Positions 26,724 to 35,174 of a stretch of 64,000 bases of DNA are shown here, in pieces. The position numbers were made by a program, and so were the translations under genes. Origin of the DNA: Ascidiaceihabitans sp023955215. GTDB taxonomy: Bacteria > Pseudomonadota > Alphaproteobacteria > Rhodobacterales > Rhodobacteraceae. The notes under the pieces are model-generated. The model searched no databases, was not told where the DNA came from, and saw nothing but the letters and a program-made list of their open reading frames with translations. The stretch lies in NCBI GenBank assembly GCA_943788345.1, contig CALSPX010000014.1, forward strand, positions 21,583 through 85,582. Direction: 5' to 3'. The stretch's first letter is position 1. Every line of letters begins with the position of its first letter.

Positions 26724-28592
26724 GTGTTTCACGTGAAACATTTTGATGTACTCGTAATTGGCGGCGGTCATGCTGGATCAGAAGCCGCACATGCAGCAGC
26801 ACGCCTTGGTGCGACGACCGCTTTGGTAACTATGACGCGAGACGGAATTGGCGTGATGTCTTGTAATCCTGCCATTGGTGGTCTTGGGAAAGGGCACTTG
26901 GTACGTGAAATTGATGCCCTTGATGGTGTTATGGGTCGTGTTTCTGATCTTGCTGGGATTCAGTTCCGTTTGCTAAATCGGAAAAAAGGTCCGGCAGTGC
27001 AGGGGCCGCGTACTCAAGCAGATCGCAAAATTTATCAACAGTCGATGCTTGCTGAAACTGAGAAACGCGAGAACCTTTCGATTGTTATTGGCGAGGTGAC
27101 TGATTTTTTGATGTCCGGCGATACTGTCACTGGCGTTCAGCTGGCTGATGGATCTGAAATCAAATCAAAGCGTGTTATTCTCACGACGGGAACTTTTCTT
27201 CGTGGCGTCATCCATATCGGTGACGTTTCATATTCCGGTGGGCGTATGGGCGATAAGGCCTCGGTTAAGTTGGCTGAGCGCATAGATTCATTTGAATTGC
27301 CTTTGGGCCGCTTGAAAACTGGCACCCCACCACGCCTAGACGGACGCACGATCAAGTGGGATCTGCTGGAATCCCAAGCAGGGGATGAGGATCCAGCGCT
27401 GTTTTCCTTCATGTCTAATAAGGTCTCTGCCCGCCAAATCTCGTGTGGGATGACCTACACGAACGAGAAAACCCACGACATTATTCGCGAGAACCTTACG
27501 AAATCCGCTATGTATGGCGGTCACATTGATGGAGTCGGGCCGCGTTATTGCCCGTCTATAGAAGATAAGATCGTCCGCTTTGGTGAAAAGCACAGCCATT
27601 TGGTTTTTCTAGAGCCAGAGGGCTTGGACGATCATACAGTTTATCCGAATGGAATTTCGACATCGTTGCCTGAATCTGTTCAAGAAGATTACGTGAAATC
27701 GATCTATGGTCTGGAGGATGTGAAAATTCTGCAACCTGGATATGCGATCGAGTACGACTATATCGACCCTCGCGTTCTTGATGATACTCTCGCCCTGCCA
27801 ACTGTTGGTGGTCTATATCTTGCGGGTCAGATCAACGGAACTACAGGATATGAGGAAGCGGCGGCACAAGGCATGGTCGCTGGCTTCAACGCGGCGCTTT
27901 CAGCGCTTGGACGTAATCCTGTCCACTTTAGCCGCAGTGAAAGCTATATCGGTGTAATGATTGACGATCTGACAACGCGCGGCGTGACAGAGCCATACCG
28001 GATGTTTACGTCCCGCGCGGAGTTCCGTCTATCCCTTCGAGCAGATAACGCTGATCAGCGTTTGACACCACTGGCAAAAGAGCTGGGTGCTGCTTCCGAT
28101 GAACGGATCGCAGTTTTTGATGCCAAGATGGAACGCTTAGCTAGGGGATACGAAGTTATTCAAGGCGAGACGTTCACTCCGAAACAAGCGCAGGCAGCTG
28201 GGATCGATGTAAGCCAAGACGGCTCGCGCCGAACAGCCTATCAAATTTTGGCATTTCCAAGCGTACAGTTTGAGAACCTGCTGCCATTGATGCCAAAGCT
28301 GGCTGAACTGGATTTAGAAACGCAAAAGCAGCTAGAGCGTGAGGCAACCTACGCGAGCTTTCTGTCACGGCAGCAGCGTGATATCGATCGTATTGCGAAG
28401 GATGAAGCTCATAAGATCCCCGAAACATTTGATTATCAGCCTATTGATGGGCTTTCTAATGAATTGAAGGCAAAGCTATTGTTGGTGCGCCCATCGACTC
28501 TGGCCCAAGCGGGGCGGATTGATGGCATGACGCCGGCGGCCTTAGCATTGCTATTGGCAAAAATTAAGCAATTTGAAAAGAAATCTGCATGA
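26724..28592 (+). CDS. mnmG: tRNA uridine-5-carboxymethylaminomethyl modification enzyme MnmG
   Basis: MnmG (GidA) is the FAD and NADH-dependent partner of MnmE in U34 modification. The 622-residue protein shows 'FDVLVIGGGHAGSEAA' for FAD binding, 'MSCNPAIGGLGKGHLVREIDAL', 'RKKGPAVQGPRTQADR', 'RLKTGTPPRL' and 'AGQINGTTGYEEAAAQG'. I place the start at the GTG at 26724, giving the 'MFHVKH' N-terminus I recall from related proteins; a GTG at 26733, eight bases after GGAG, is an equally serious alternative. A perfect parS site covers both candidates (26725-26740). rsmG follows with a 4-base overlap. Confidence 0.94.
   Translation: MFHVKHFDVLVIGGGHAGSEAAHAAARLGATTALVTMTRDGIGVMSCNPAIGGLGKGHLVREIDALDGVMGRVSDLAGIQFRLLNRKKGPAVQGPRTQADRKIYQQSMLAETEKRENLSIVIGEVTDFLMSGDTVTGVQLADGSEIKSKRVILTTGTFLRGVIHIGDVSYSGGRMGDKASVKLAERIDSFELPLGRLKTGTPPRLDGRTIKWDLLESQAGDEDPALFSFMSNKVSARQISCGMTYTNEKTHDIIRENLTKSAMYGGHIDGVGPRYCPSIEDKIVRFGEKHSHLVFLEPEGLDDHTVYPNGISTSLPESVQEDYVKSIYGLEDVKILQPGYAIEYDYIDPRVLDDTLALPTVGGLYLAGQINGTTGYEEAAAQGMVAGFNAALSALGRNPVHFSRSESYIGVMIDDLTTRGVTEPYRMFTSRAEFRLSLRADNADQRLTPLAKELGAASDERIAVFDAKMERLARGYEVIQGETFTPKQAQAAGIDVSQDGSRRTAYQILAFPSVQFENLLPLMPKLAELDLETQKQLEREATYASFLSRQQRDIDRIAKDEAHKIPETFDYQPIDGLSNELKAKLLLVRPSTLAQAGRIDGMTPAALALLLAKIKQFEKKSA
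26725..26740. promoter_or_regulatory. parS: parS centromere site 1, at the mnmG start
   Basis: The 16-mer TGTTTCACGTGAAACA is a perfect palindrome and identical to the bacterial chromosomal parS consensus bound by ParB. It covers the start codon of mnmG, so ParB-CTP loading here would sit on the translation-start region of that gene. It lies about 3.3 kb from the candidate oriC. Confidence 0.92.
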
Positions 28593-29203
28593 ACGTTCCA
28601 GGCTGGTTAAAGATTAATGTTTCACGTGAAACATTAGATAGGTTGGAGGCCTACGTGGCTTTGATTGAAAAGTGGAACCCGAAGATAAACTTGGTTTCTA
28701 AGTCGAGCCTGCCATATATTTGGGATCGTCATATTTGGGACTCGGCCCAGATATTGGATATTGATGTTGAAGGCTCAGTTTGGGCTGACTTTGGTAGTGG
28801 TGGTGGGTTGCCAGGTATCGTTTTGGCCATCTTCGCAAAGGAACTTCGGCCAGAAATGCAATTTCATCTTGTCGAAAGTGATCAACGTAAATGTGCCTTT
28901 CTTCGGAACGCTGTCCGTGAGATTGGCTTGAACGTCAAAGTTTACGCTGAAAGAATCGAAGTACTTGATCCAATAGAGGCCGATATCATTTCCGCGCGCG
29001 CTCTTACGGACTTGAATGGCTTGCTTGAGTTTGTGGACCGCCATTCCGCAGTCGATGGAGTGGCCATTTTGCCAAAAGGTGAAACTTGGGAAAAAGAAAT
29101 TTCTCAAGCTCAAGAAAACTGGTCATTTGAATACGAAGAAATTAGAAGTAACACTAATAGTAACGCCGCCATCATAATGATTAAGGAATTTGTCCGTGTC
29201 TGA
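28589..29203 (+). CDS. rsmG: 16S rRNA (guanine527-N7)-methyltransferase RsmG
   Basis: RsmG (GidB) methylates G527 of 16S rRNA; its loss gives low-level streptomycin resistance. The 204-residue protein has 'NLVSKSSLPYIWDRHIWDS' and the SAM-binding 'WADFGSGGGLPGIVLAIF' with 'LVESDQRKCAFLRNA'. It starts in the mnmG stop (ATGA-type overlap) and ends overlapping parA by 8 bases. A second parS site lies at codons 11-16, encoding part of 'NVSRETL'. Confidence 0.95.
   Translation: MNVPGWLKINVSRETLDRLEAYVALIEKWNPKINLVSKSSLPYIWDRHIWDSAQILDIDVEGSVWADFGSGGGLPGIVLAIFAKELRPEMQFHLVESDQRKCAFLRNAVREIGLNVKVYAERIEVLDPIEADIISARALTDLNGLLEFVDRHSAVDGVAILPKGETWEKEISQAQENWSFEYEEIRSNTNSNAAIIMIKEFVRV
28618..28633. promoter_or_regulatory. 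parS: parS centromere site 2, inside rsmG
   Basis: A second copy of TGTTTCACGTGAAACA, again a perfect 16-bp palindrome, lies in the early rsmG coding sequence. It is 1.9 kb from site 1 and less than 600 bases upstream of parA. Keeping the site forces the residues 'FTSRET'-like region of RsmG to read 'NVSRETL'. Confidence 0.92.
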
Positions 29204-29996
29204 TCCGACGCGCCCAGAAGGGCCTAAAATTATTGCTGTGGCGAACCAAAAGGGTGGTGTGGGCAAGACGACAACGACGATTAATTTGTCTGCTGCACTC
29301 GCAGAGGCTGGCTATCGTGTTTTGGTGGTTGATTTAGATCCGCAAGGGAATGCTTCCACCGGTCTGGGAATTGAACAAAGCGAGCGAGAGCTAACAACAT
29401 ACGAACTTTTGCTTGAGGATATCGCACTTAAGGATGTCATTCAGGCAACTTCGATTGAAGATTTGGCGATCATCCCTGCGACTGTGGATCTAAGTTCGGC
29501 CGACCTTGAGCTGGTTTCAAACGAAAAGCGTAGTTTCTTGTTGCACGACGCGTTGCGTCAAACGCAGATGGACGAGTTTGAATTTGATTTCATTCTCATC
29601 GATTGCCCGCCGTCTTTGAACCTTTTGACTGTTAATGCTATGATTGCGGCTCATACGGTCTTGGTTCCATTGCAAAGCGAGTTCTTCGCATTGGAGGGAC
29701 TGTCCCAATTGATGCTGACGATCCGCGAAGTTCGTCAATCCGGAAATACGGAACTTCGTATCGAGGGTGTTGTTTTGACGATGTACGACAAGCGGAACAA
29801 TCTTTCGCAGCAGGTCGAACAGGATGCGCGCGATAACTTAGGTGAGCTGGTATTTGAAACGGTCATCCCACGTAACGTTCGGTTGAGCGAGGCACCGTCG
29901 TTTGCAATGCCGGTCCTGACTTACGATTCGACATCAAAAGGTGCCATTGCATATCGTGCATTGGCCCAAGAATTGATTGAAAAGAACAAACTGTAA
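29196..29996 (+). CDS. parA: Chromosome-partitioning ATPase ParA
   Basis: ParA is the deviant-Walker ATPase that moves ParB-parS complexes and so segregates newly copied origins. The 266-residue protein has the deviant Walker A KGGVGKTT at 19-26, 'VVDLDPQGNASTGLG' and 'FILIDCPPSLNLLTVNA'. The open frame begins at a TTG at 29190, but the GTG at 29196 gives the usual N-terminus, with AAGGA at 29183-29187. It overlaps rsmG by 8 bases and is followed after 19 bases by parB. Confidence 0.95.
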   Translation: MSDPTRPEGPKIIAVANQKGGVGKTTTTINLSAALAEAGYRVLVVDLDPQGNASTGLGIEQSERELTTYELLLEDIALKDVIQATSIEDLAIIPATVDLSSADLELVSNEKRSFLLHDALRQTQMDEFEFDFILIDCPPSLNLLTVNAMIAAHTVLVPLQSEFFALEGLSQLMLTIREVRQSGNTELRIEGVVLTMYDKRNNLSQQVEQDARDNLGELVFETVIPRNVRLSEAPSFAMPVLTYDSTSKGAIAYRALAQELIEKNKL

Positions 29997-30015
29997 TCTA
30001 GGATAGAGGTGCAAC

Positions 30016-30909
30016 ATGGCTTCAGGTAGAGATAACAAACGCGGACTTGGTCGTGGGCTTTCAGCTTTGATGGCTGATGTGACAGAGGCTGAAAAGCCAG
30101 TACAAGGTGGGCCTGCTGCTGAACTATTTGTTCCGATTGAACAGATTGAAGCCAATCCTGATCAACCACGCAAACAATTTGTTCAGGGCGATTTGGATGA
30201 TTTGGCTGCGTCGATCAAAGAAAAGGGTGTTATCCAACCGTTGATCGTGCGGGTTCTGGATAGTGGTCGTTACCAGATTGTTGCGGGTGAACGCCGCTGG
30301 CGCGCATCGCAGATGGCGAAATTGCATAAGCTTCCGGTTGTAGTGCGTCAGTTTTCTGATGCAGAAGTTCTAGAAGTTGCGATTATTGAAAACATTCAGC
30401 GCGCTGATCTAAACCCAATGGAAGAAGCCGTTGGGTATCGTCAGTTGATGGATCGCTTTGGTCATACTCAGGAAAAGATGGCAGAGGCTTTGGGAAAAAG
30501 CCGTAGCCACATCGCTAACTTACTTCGTCTACTGAATCTGCCATCCGATGTAATTGAACTCGTTCGCAGTGGTGAATTGTCTTCGGGTCACGCGCGCGCG
30601 TTGGTCCCAGCAGAGAATGCGTCTGAATTGGCCAAGCTTGTCATCAAGAGTGGTCTGAGCGTTCGCGCTACAGAAGCACTTGTGAAGTCATCTGCAGGCA
30701 AGGGTGAACCAAAGAGTGAGGAAAACATCTTCGGTGGCAAGCCTGAGAAGGACGCAGACACCAAAGCGCTTGAGGGTGATTTGTCGGCGGGTCTTCGGAT
30801 GAAGGTTTTGTTGAACCACAAGCCGGGGTCTGAGAACGGTCAGATGGTCATTAATTACGGCTCTCTCGACGATCTCGATGAACTGTGTCGTAGGCTGGGT
30901 GGGGCTTAA
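30016..30909 (+). CDS. parB: Chromosome-partitioning CTPase ParB
   Basis: ParB binds parS, hydrolyses CTP and spreads as a DNA clamp. The 297-residue protein has the N-terminal box 'RGLGRGLSALMAD', the CTP-binding 'GERRWRASQMAKL' (near 94-106), the HTH 'HTQEKMAEALGKSRSHIANLLRLL', and a C-terminal dimerisation region. Two perfect targets for it lie 1.4 and 3.3 kb upstream. It converges on hemW with a 4-base overlap. Confidence 0.96.
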   Translation: MASGRDNKRGLGRGLSALMADVTEAEKPVQGGPAAELFVPIEQIEANPDQPRKQFVQGDLDDLAASIKEKGVIQPLIVRVLDSGRYQIVAGERRWRASQMAKLHKLPVVVRQFSDAEVLEVAIIENIQRADLNPMEEAVGYRQLMDRFGHTQEKMAEALGKSRSHIANLLRLLNLPSDVIELVRSGELSSGHARALVPAENASELAKLVIKSGLSVRATEALVKSSAGKGEPKSEENIFGGKPEKDADTKALEGDLSAGLRMKVLLNHKPGSENGQMVINYGSLDDLDELCRRLGGA

Positions 30910-32063
30910 GCCTCTAGGAGACGCCTTAAAACAGCGTTCAAAATCATAAATCCCTGATCTGAAACGATAATTCTGTCTTTTTGGGCGTGAAGTAGATTTA
31001 AATCAACCAGCTCATTTATGGCGTTTTGATCGATGTTACGGCCCGAAAGGTTGAAAAACCGCTTCGGGTCGATGCCTTCCTTCAATCGAAGGCCCATCAG
31101 TAAAAGTTCACTTGCTTGATCCTCGCGCGCCAATTGTTCGCGGGGTTTTTCTGTTTCGCCAGTCAACGCGGCGTCGAGCCAGCGTTTTGGATTGCTATAG
31201 CATTCAGTGGCTTTGCGCTGGCCGTTGATGGTCAGGCGACCATGCGCACCAGGACCGATGCCAACGTAATCGCCATAGCGCCAGTAGACGAGGTTGTGGC
31301 GCGACTGGGCTCCGTCACGCGCGTGGTTGGACACCTCATAAGATGGCATGCCTGCTTCACCACACAGGTCTTGAGTCACTTCGTACATATCCGCGCCAAG
31401 GTCGTCGCTTGGGAGGCCCGCGAGTTTACCCGCGTTGTAGCGATCGCCGAATGCGGTCCCTTGTTCGATTGTGAGCTGATAAAGTGAAAGATGATCAATC
31501 GCCATATTTAGAGCCTGCTTTAGCTCTGACTTCCACTCATCCAGCGTTTGTTTCTGGCGACCATAGATCAGGTCAAAGCTGACTCGATCAAATGTGGTAC
31601 GCGCCACGTCGAATGCGGTGCGTGCCTCATCAACGGTGTGGATACGTCCCAAACGGCGCAGATCTTCGTCATTCAGTGCTTGCACCCCCATGGAGATGCG
31701 ATTGATGCCTGCCTGACGGAATGCCGCAAAACGGCCCGCCTCGACGGAACCGGGGTTGGCTTCGAGTGTGGTTTCCAGATCGTTAGCCGTGGGCCAGAGG
31801 CGATAGATTTCTGACATGATGTCTGCCACCACGTCTGGGTCCATCAGGCTGGGTGTCCCGCCGCCGAAAAACACGCTGCGCAACACGCGGCCCTTGGTTT
31901 CACGTTCGGCACGCCGCAGTTCGGCAAGATAGCCGTCGCGCCATGCGGAATGGTCGATGCTGCGTGAAACATGGCTGTTGAAATCGCAATAGGGGCATTT
32001 GGCGGCGCAAAATGGCCAGTGGATGTAGAGGCCAAAGCCGCCCTGTTCCCAATCTTCAGCCAA
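30906..32063 (-). CDS. hemW: Radical SAM heme chaperone HemW
   Basis: HemW is a radical-SAM-fold protein once taken for an oxygen-independent coproporphyrinogen oxidase; in other bacteria it binds heme and delivers it to respiratory enzymes. The 385-residue protein has the cluster motif C19-AAK-C23-PY-C26 in 'HWPFCAAKCPYCDFNSH', then 'VFFGGGTPSLM' and 'RISMGVQALND'. It lacks the longer N-terminus of true HemN. The start is a TTG at 32063 inside the end of rdgB, giving 'MAEDWEQGGFGLYIHWPF' as in relatives. It follows rph and rdgB in one operon. Confidence 0.9.
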   Translation of the reverse strand: MAEDWEQGGFGLYIHWPFCAAKCPYCDFNSHVSRSIDHSAWRDGYLAELRRAERETKGRVLRSVFFGGGTPSLMDPDVVADIMSEIYRLWPTANDLETTLEANPGSVEAGRFAAFRQAGINRISMGVQALNDEDLRRLGRIHTVDEARTAFDVARTTFDRVSFDLIYGRQKQTLDEWKSELKQALNMAIDHLSLYQLTIEQGTAFGDRYNAGKLAGLPSDDLGADMYEVTQDLCGEAGMPSYEVSNHARDGAQSRHNLVYWRYGDYVGIGPGAHGRLTINGQRKATECYSNPKRWLDAALTGETEKPREQLAREDQASELLLMGLRLKEGIDPKRFFNLSGRNIDQNAINELVDLNLLHAQKDRIIVSDQGFMILNAVLRRLLEA

Positions 32064-32667
32064 AACAACCAGCGATCAGTTTATCAAATGCATTGGCGCG
32101 GTGGCTGATCAGGTTCTTTGCGTCATGGTCCATTTCAGCAAAGGTGATGTCGTGCCCAATGGGCATAAACATCGGGTCATATCCGTGACCTTGCTTGCCG
32201 CGCATGGGCCAAACGAGGGTGCCCTCAACGGTCCCCTCGAACACTTCGTCGTGCCCATCGGGCCACGCCAAAACGAGGGTGGAACAGAAGCGTGCGGTGC
32301 GTGGATGCGGCGCGTTGCGTTCTTCCAGCAGGTTGTGGGTTTTGGTCATCGCCATGATGAAATCACGCCCATTTGGTGTTTCGGCCCAATCAGCAGTGTA
32401 GACACCCGGGGCGCCGTCAAGACCGTCAACTTGGATGCCTGAATCGTCAGAAAGCGCAGGGAGCCCCGTGGCCTTAACGGCGGCGTGTGCTTTGATCCGT
32501 GCGTTGCCAACAAAGGTGTTTTCCGTCTCTTCCGGTTCCGCCAAATCCATCTCGGCAGCACCGGTGATAGCCACCCCAAGCGGTTGAAATAGCTGGTGCA
32601 TTTCTTCCAATTTGCCTGCGTTATGTGTTGCCACCAACAGACGGTCTAGGGTGAATTTACGGCTCAT
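32056..32667 (-). CDS. rdgB: XTP/dITP diphosphatase RdgB
   Basis: RdgB (HAM1 family) removes non-canonical purine triphosphates such as dITP and XTP from the nucleotide pool. The 203-residue protein shows 'LLVATHNAGKLEEM', 'ALSDDSGIQVDGLDGAPGVYTADWA' (in parts) and 'GYDPMFMP', all conserved. It overlaps rph by 4 bases and hemW by 8. The rph-rdgB-hemW order is common in alphaproteobacteria. Confidence 0.95.
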   Translation of the reverse strand: MSRKFTLDRLLVATHNAGKLEEMHQLFQPLGVAITGAAEMDLAEPEETENTFVGNARIKAHAAVKATGLPALSDDSGIQVDGLDGAPGVYTADWAETPNGRDFIMAMTKTHNLLEERNAPHPRTARFCSTLVLAWPDGHDEVFEGTVEGTLVWPMRGKQGHGYDPMFMPIGHDITFAEMDHDAKNLISHRANAFDKLIAGCFG

Positions 32668-33377
32668 GCTGTGGCGGCCTTCGCGGCATCAACCAATTCG
32701 CCCACGCCTTTTTCGGCTAGGTCCATCAGTTCGTTCAATTGTCTACGAGAGAACAGGGAGCCTTCGGCGCTCATCTGTACTTCGATCAGTTTTTTGGAAC
32801 CGGTCATGATGAAATTGCCATCAACACCTGCCTCTGAATCCTCTGGGTAATCTAGATCAAGAACCGGTTGGCCCGCGTAGATACCACAGCTGACAGCAGC
32901 CACTGGATCAACCAATGGATCGCTGACCACATCGCCGGCTTTCATCAGTTTGTTCACAGCCAAACGAAGTGCGATCCAGCCACCGGTGATGGATGCGCAA
33001 CGCGTGCCGCCGTCGGCTTGTAAGACGTCACAGTCGATTGTAATTTGACGTTCGCCCAAGGCCACGCGATCCACGCCCGCGCGCAATGAACGGCCAATGA
33101 GGCGTTGGATTTCAACGGTGCGACCACCTTGCTTGCCAGAAGCAGCTTCACGGCGCATCCGTGTGTTGGTCGCGCGTGGCAACATGCCGTATTCTGCGGT
33201 GACCCAGCCAAGGCCAGATCCTTTGATAAAGGAAGGAACGCGAGGTTCAATCGATGCGGTGCACAACACGTGTGTGTCGCCCATTTTGATCAGGGCGGAC
33301 CCTTCTGCGTGTTTGGTAAAGCCAGTTTCGATAGAAACTTCGCGCATTTGGTCGAGGGCACGTCCTGAAGGTCGCAT
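32664..33377 (-). CDS. rph: Ribonuclease PH
   Basis: RNase PH is the phosphorolytic 3'-5' exoribonuclease that trims tRNA 3' ends. The 237-residue protein starts 'MRPSGRALDQMREVSIETGF' and has 'HAEGSALIKMGDTHVLCTAS', 'GWVTAEYGMLPRAT' and 'DCDVLQADGGTRCASITGGW', all standard. It is divergent from hrcA across a 125-base gap. Confidence 0.96.
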   Translation of the reverse strand: MRPSGRALDQMREVSIETGFTKHAEGSALIKMGDTHVLCTASIEPRVPSFIKGSGLGWVTAEYGMLPRATNTRMRREAASGKQGGRTVEIQRLIGRSLRAGVDRVALGERQITIDCDVLQADGGTRCASITGGWIALRLAVNKLMKAGDVVSDPLVDPVAAVSCGIYAGQPVLDLDYPEDSEAGVDGNFIMTGSKKLIEVQMSAEGSLFSRRQLNELMDLAEKGVGELVDAAKAATA

Positions 33378-33502
33378 GTTATATCCTTTTTAAGTTGCTT
33401 GTTGGATACCGCTCTGCGCCCCCTTTGTGCAACCCTGATTGACCTTTGTTGACTGAGCTCTTTAATGGTGCGGCGCTATCGGTGCTGCGTTAAAGGTATA
33501 TG

Positions 33503-34567
33503 ATGACAGATAAACCACAGATGCTTGATGATATGAACGACCGCTCCCGCGAGGTGTTTCGCCGCGTGGTTGAGGGGTATTTGCACAATGGTGATCCAGT
33601 GGGATCACGGACGCTAACTCGTGATTTCAGCGAAAAGGTAAGCGCAGCAACTATTCGCAATGTTATGCAGGATCTTGAGTACATGGGGTTGCTGGACAGT
33701 CCTCACGTTAGTGCAGGACGTATTCCGACCCAAGCAGGGCTTCGGATGTTTGTGGATGGTTTGATGGAGGTTGGTATTCCAGATGAAACCGACCGCGAAA
33801 AGATCGATGCAACGATGGGGCACAACGAAAACGATGTAGGTGGATTGCTTGACCGCGTGGGCGCCGCACTGTCTGGTGTGACGCAAGGTGCATCGCTGGT
33901 TTTAACGCCAAAACACGAAGCACCGATTAAACATATCGAATTTGTCTCGCTGGCGATTGACCGCGCCTTGGTCGTTTTGGTTTTTGCCGACGGCCACGTT
34001 GAGAACCGCCTGTTCACACCGCCCCCAGGGCTCACACCCAGCTCAATGCGTGAAGCGGCCAATTTCCTGAATTCGCTGGTAGAAGGGCGAACCCTTAGTG
34101 ATGTACGCGGCGTCATTCAAAAAGAGATATCTAATAGACGCCAAGAAATTGATGTCCTAGCCCGCAGTTTGGTCGACAGTGGGTTGGCTGTTTGGGAGGC
34201 TGAAGGAGAGCGCAGCGAGCGTTTGATCGTACGTGGTCGTTCGAACTTGCTCGAATCCAGTGCTGAGGAACATGATCTTGAACGCATTCGAAACCTGTTT
34301 GATGACCTTGAACGCAAGCGCGATATCTCTGAGTTTCTTGAATTAACCGAGGATGGCGACGGTGTTCGCATTTTTATTGGCTCTGAGAACAAACTTTTTT
34401 CACTTTCGGGTTCCTCTTTGGTGGTTTCCCCTTATATGAACGCTGATCGTAAGATTATTGGTGCCGTCGGCGTCATTGGTCCGACGAGACTGAATTATGG
34501 ACGTATCGTGCCGATTGTAGATTACACGGCGCAACTGGTTGGGAAATTACTTTCAGACCGGAGCTAG
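33503..34567 (+). CDS. hrcA: Heat-inducible transcription repressor HrcA
   Basis: HrcA represses chaperone operons by binding CIRCE elements. The 354-residue protein has the winged-helix 'VVEGYLHNGDPVGSRTL' and 'VSAATIRNVMQDLEYMGLL', then the GAF-like domain with 'FVSLAIDRALVVLVFADGHVENR' (in parts) and the C-terminal 'VVSPYMNADRKIIGAVGVIGPTRLNY'-type block. AAAGG at 33492-33496 fits the ATG at 33503 better than the one at 33500. I see no CIRCE inverted repeat upstream, so autoregulation is not evident. grpE follows after 9 bases. Confidence 0.95.
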   Translation: MTDKPQMLDDMNDRSREVFRRVVEGYLHNGDPVGSRTLTRDFSEKVSAATIRNVMQDLEYMGLLDSPHVSAGRIPTQAGLRMFVDGLMEVGIPDETDREKIDATMGHNENDVGGLLDRVGAALSGVTQGASLVLTPKHEAPIKHIEFVSLAIDRALVVLVFADGHVENRLFTPPPGLTPSSMREAANFLNSLVEGRTLSDVRGVIQKEISNRRQEIDVLARSLVDSGLAVWEAEGERSERLIVRGRSNLLESSAEEHDLERIRNLFDDLERKRDISEFLELTEDGDGVRIFIGSENKLFSLSGSSLVVSPYMNADRKIIGAVGVIGPTRLNYGRIVPIVDYTAQLVGKLLSDRS

Positions 34568-34576
34568 AGGTGGATT

Positions 34577-35140
34577 ATGGCTGAGCCAACGAATAACGAT
34601 TTTCTCGATGATATCGAGGACATGGAAGCGGAAGAATTCGCTGATGAAATGGAAGAAATCACAGATGAAGCCCTGGAGCTAGATGAGCTTCGCGCGGAAC
34701 GTGATGATTACAAAAACCGCTTTATGCGTGCTTTGGCTGATGCTGAAAATGCGCGCAAACGTTCGGATAAAGATCGTCGTGAGGCAGAGAACTATGGTGG
34801 CTCAAAATTGGCTCGCGATATGCTGCCGGTTTATGACAACATGAAACGTGCGCTTGATACGATCACCGATGAGCAACGCGAAGTTGCGGGCCCGTTGTTG
34901 GAAGGTATTGAGCTGACAATGCGCGAGCTTCTGAGCGTGTTCAAAAAGCATGGTATCGAAGTTATTACGCCAGCTGTGGGCGACAAGTTTGATCCGCAGG
35001 TTCACCAAGCGATGTTTGAAGCACCTGTGCCAGCAACAGTTGCTGGTGACATCATTCAGGTCGCCGCTGAGGGCTTTATGCTGCACGATCGTTTGTTGCG
35101 TCCTGCACAGGTTGGCGTGTCGTCTACACCCGCTGGCTAA
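34577..35140 (+). CDS. grpE: Nucleotide exchange factor GrpE
   Basis: GrpE releases ADP from DnaK. The 187-residue protein has an acidic N-terminus (about 8-45), a long coiled coil through 'LRAERDDYKNRFMRALADAENARKRSD' and the C-terminal head with 'GDKFDPQVHQAMFE' and 'GFMLHDRLLRPAQVGVS'. It is in an operon with hrcA and converges on mutS. Confidence 0.96.
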   Translation: MAEPTNNDFLDDIEDMEAEEFADEMEEITDEALELDELRAERDDYKNRFMRALADAENARKRSDKDRREAENYGGSKLARDMLPVYDNMKRALDTITDEQREVAGPLLEGIELTMRELLSVFKKHGIEVITPAVGDKFDPQVHQAMFEAPVPATVAGDIIQVAAEGFMLHDRLLRPAQVGVSSTPAG

Positions 35141-35174
35141 ATTAGTTAGCGACTACAAATTCCAAAGGGGGTGG

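Noticed and set aside
31953..31974. Possible third parS in hemW
   Set aside because: Only the right half (GTGAAACA) matches; the left arm does not form the palindrome.
33378..33502. CIRCE element upstream of hrcA
   Set aside because: No TTAGCACTC-N9-GAGTGCTAA repeat or close variant is present.
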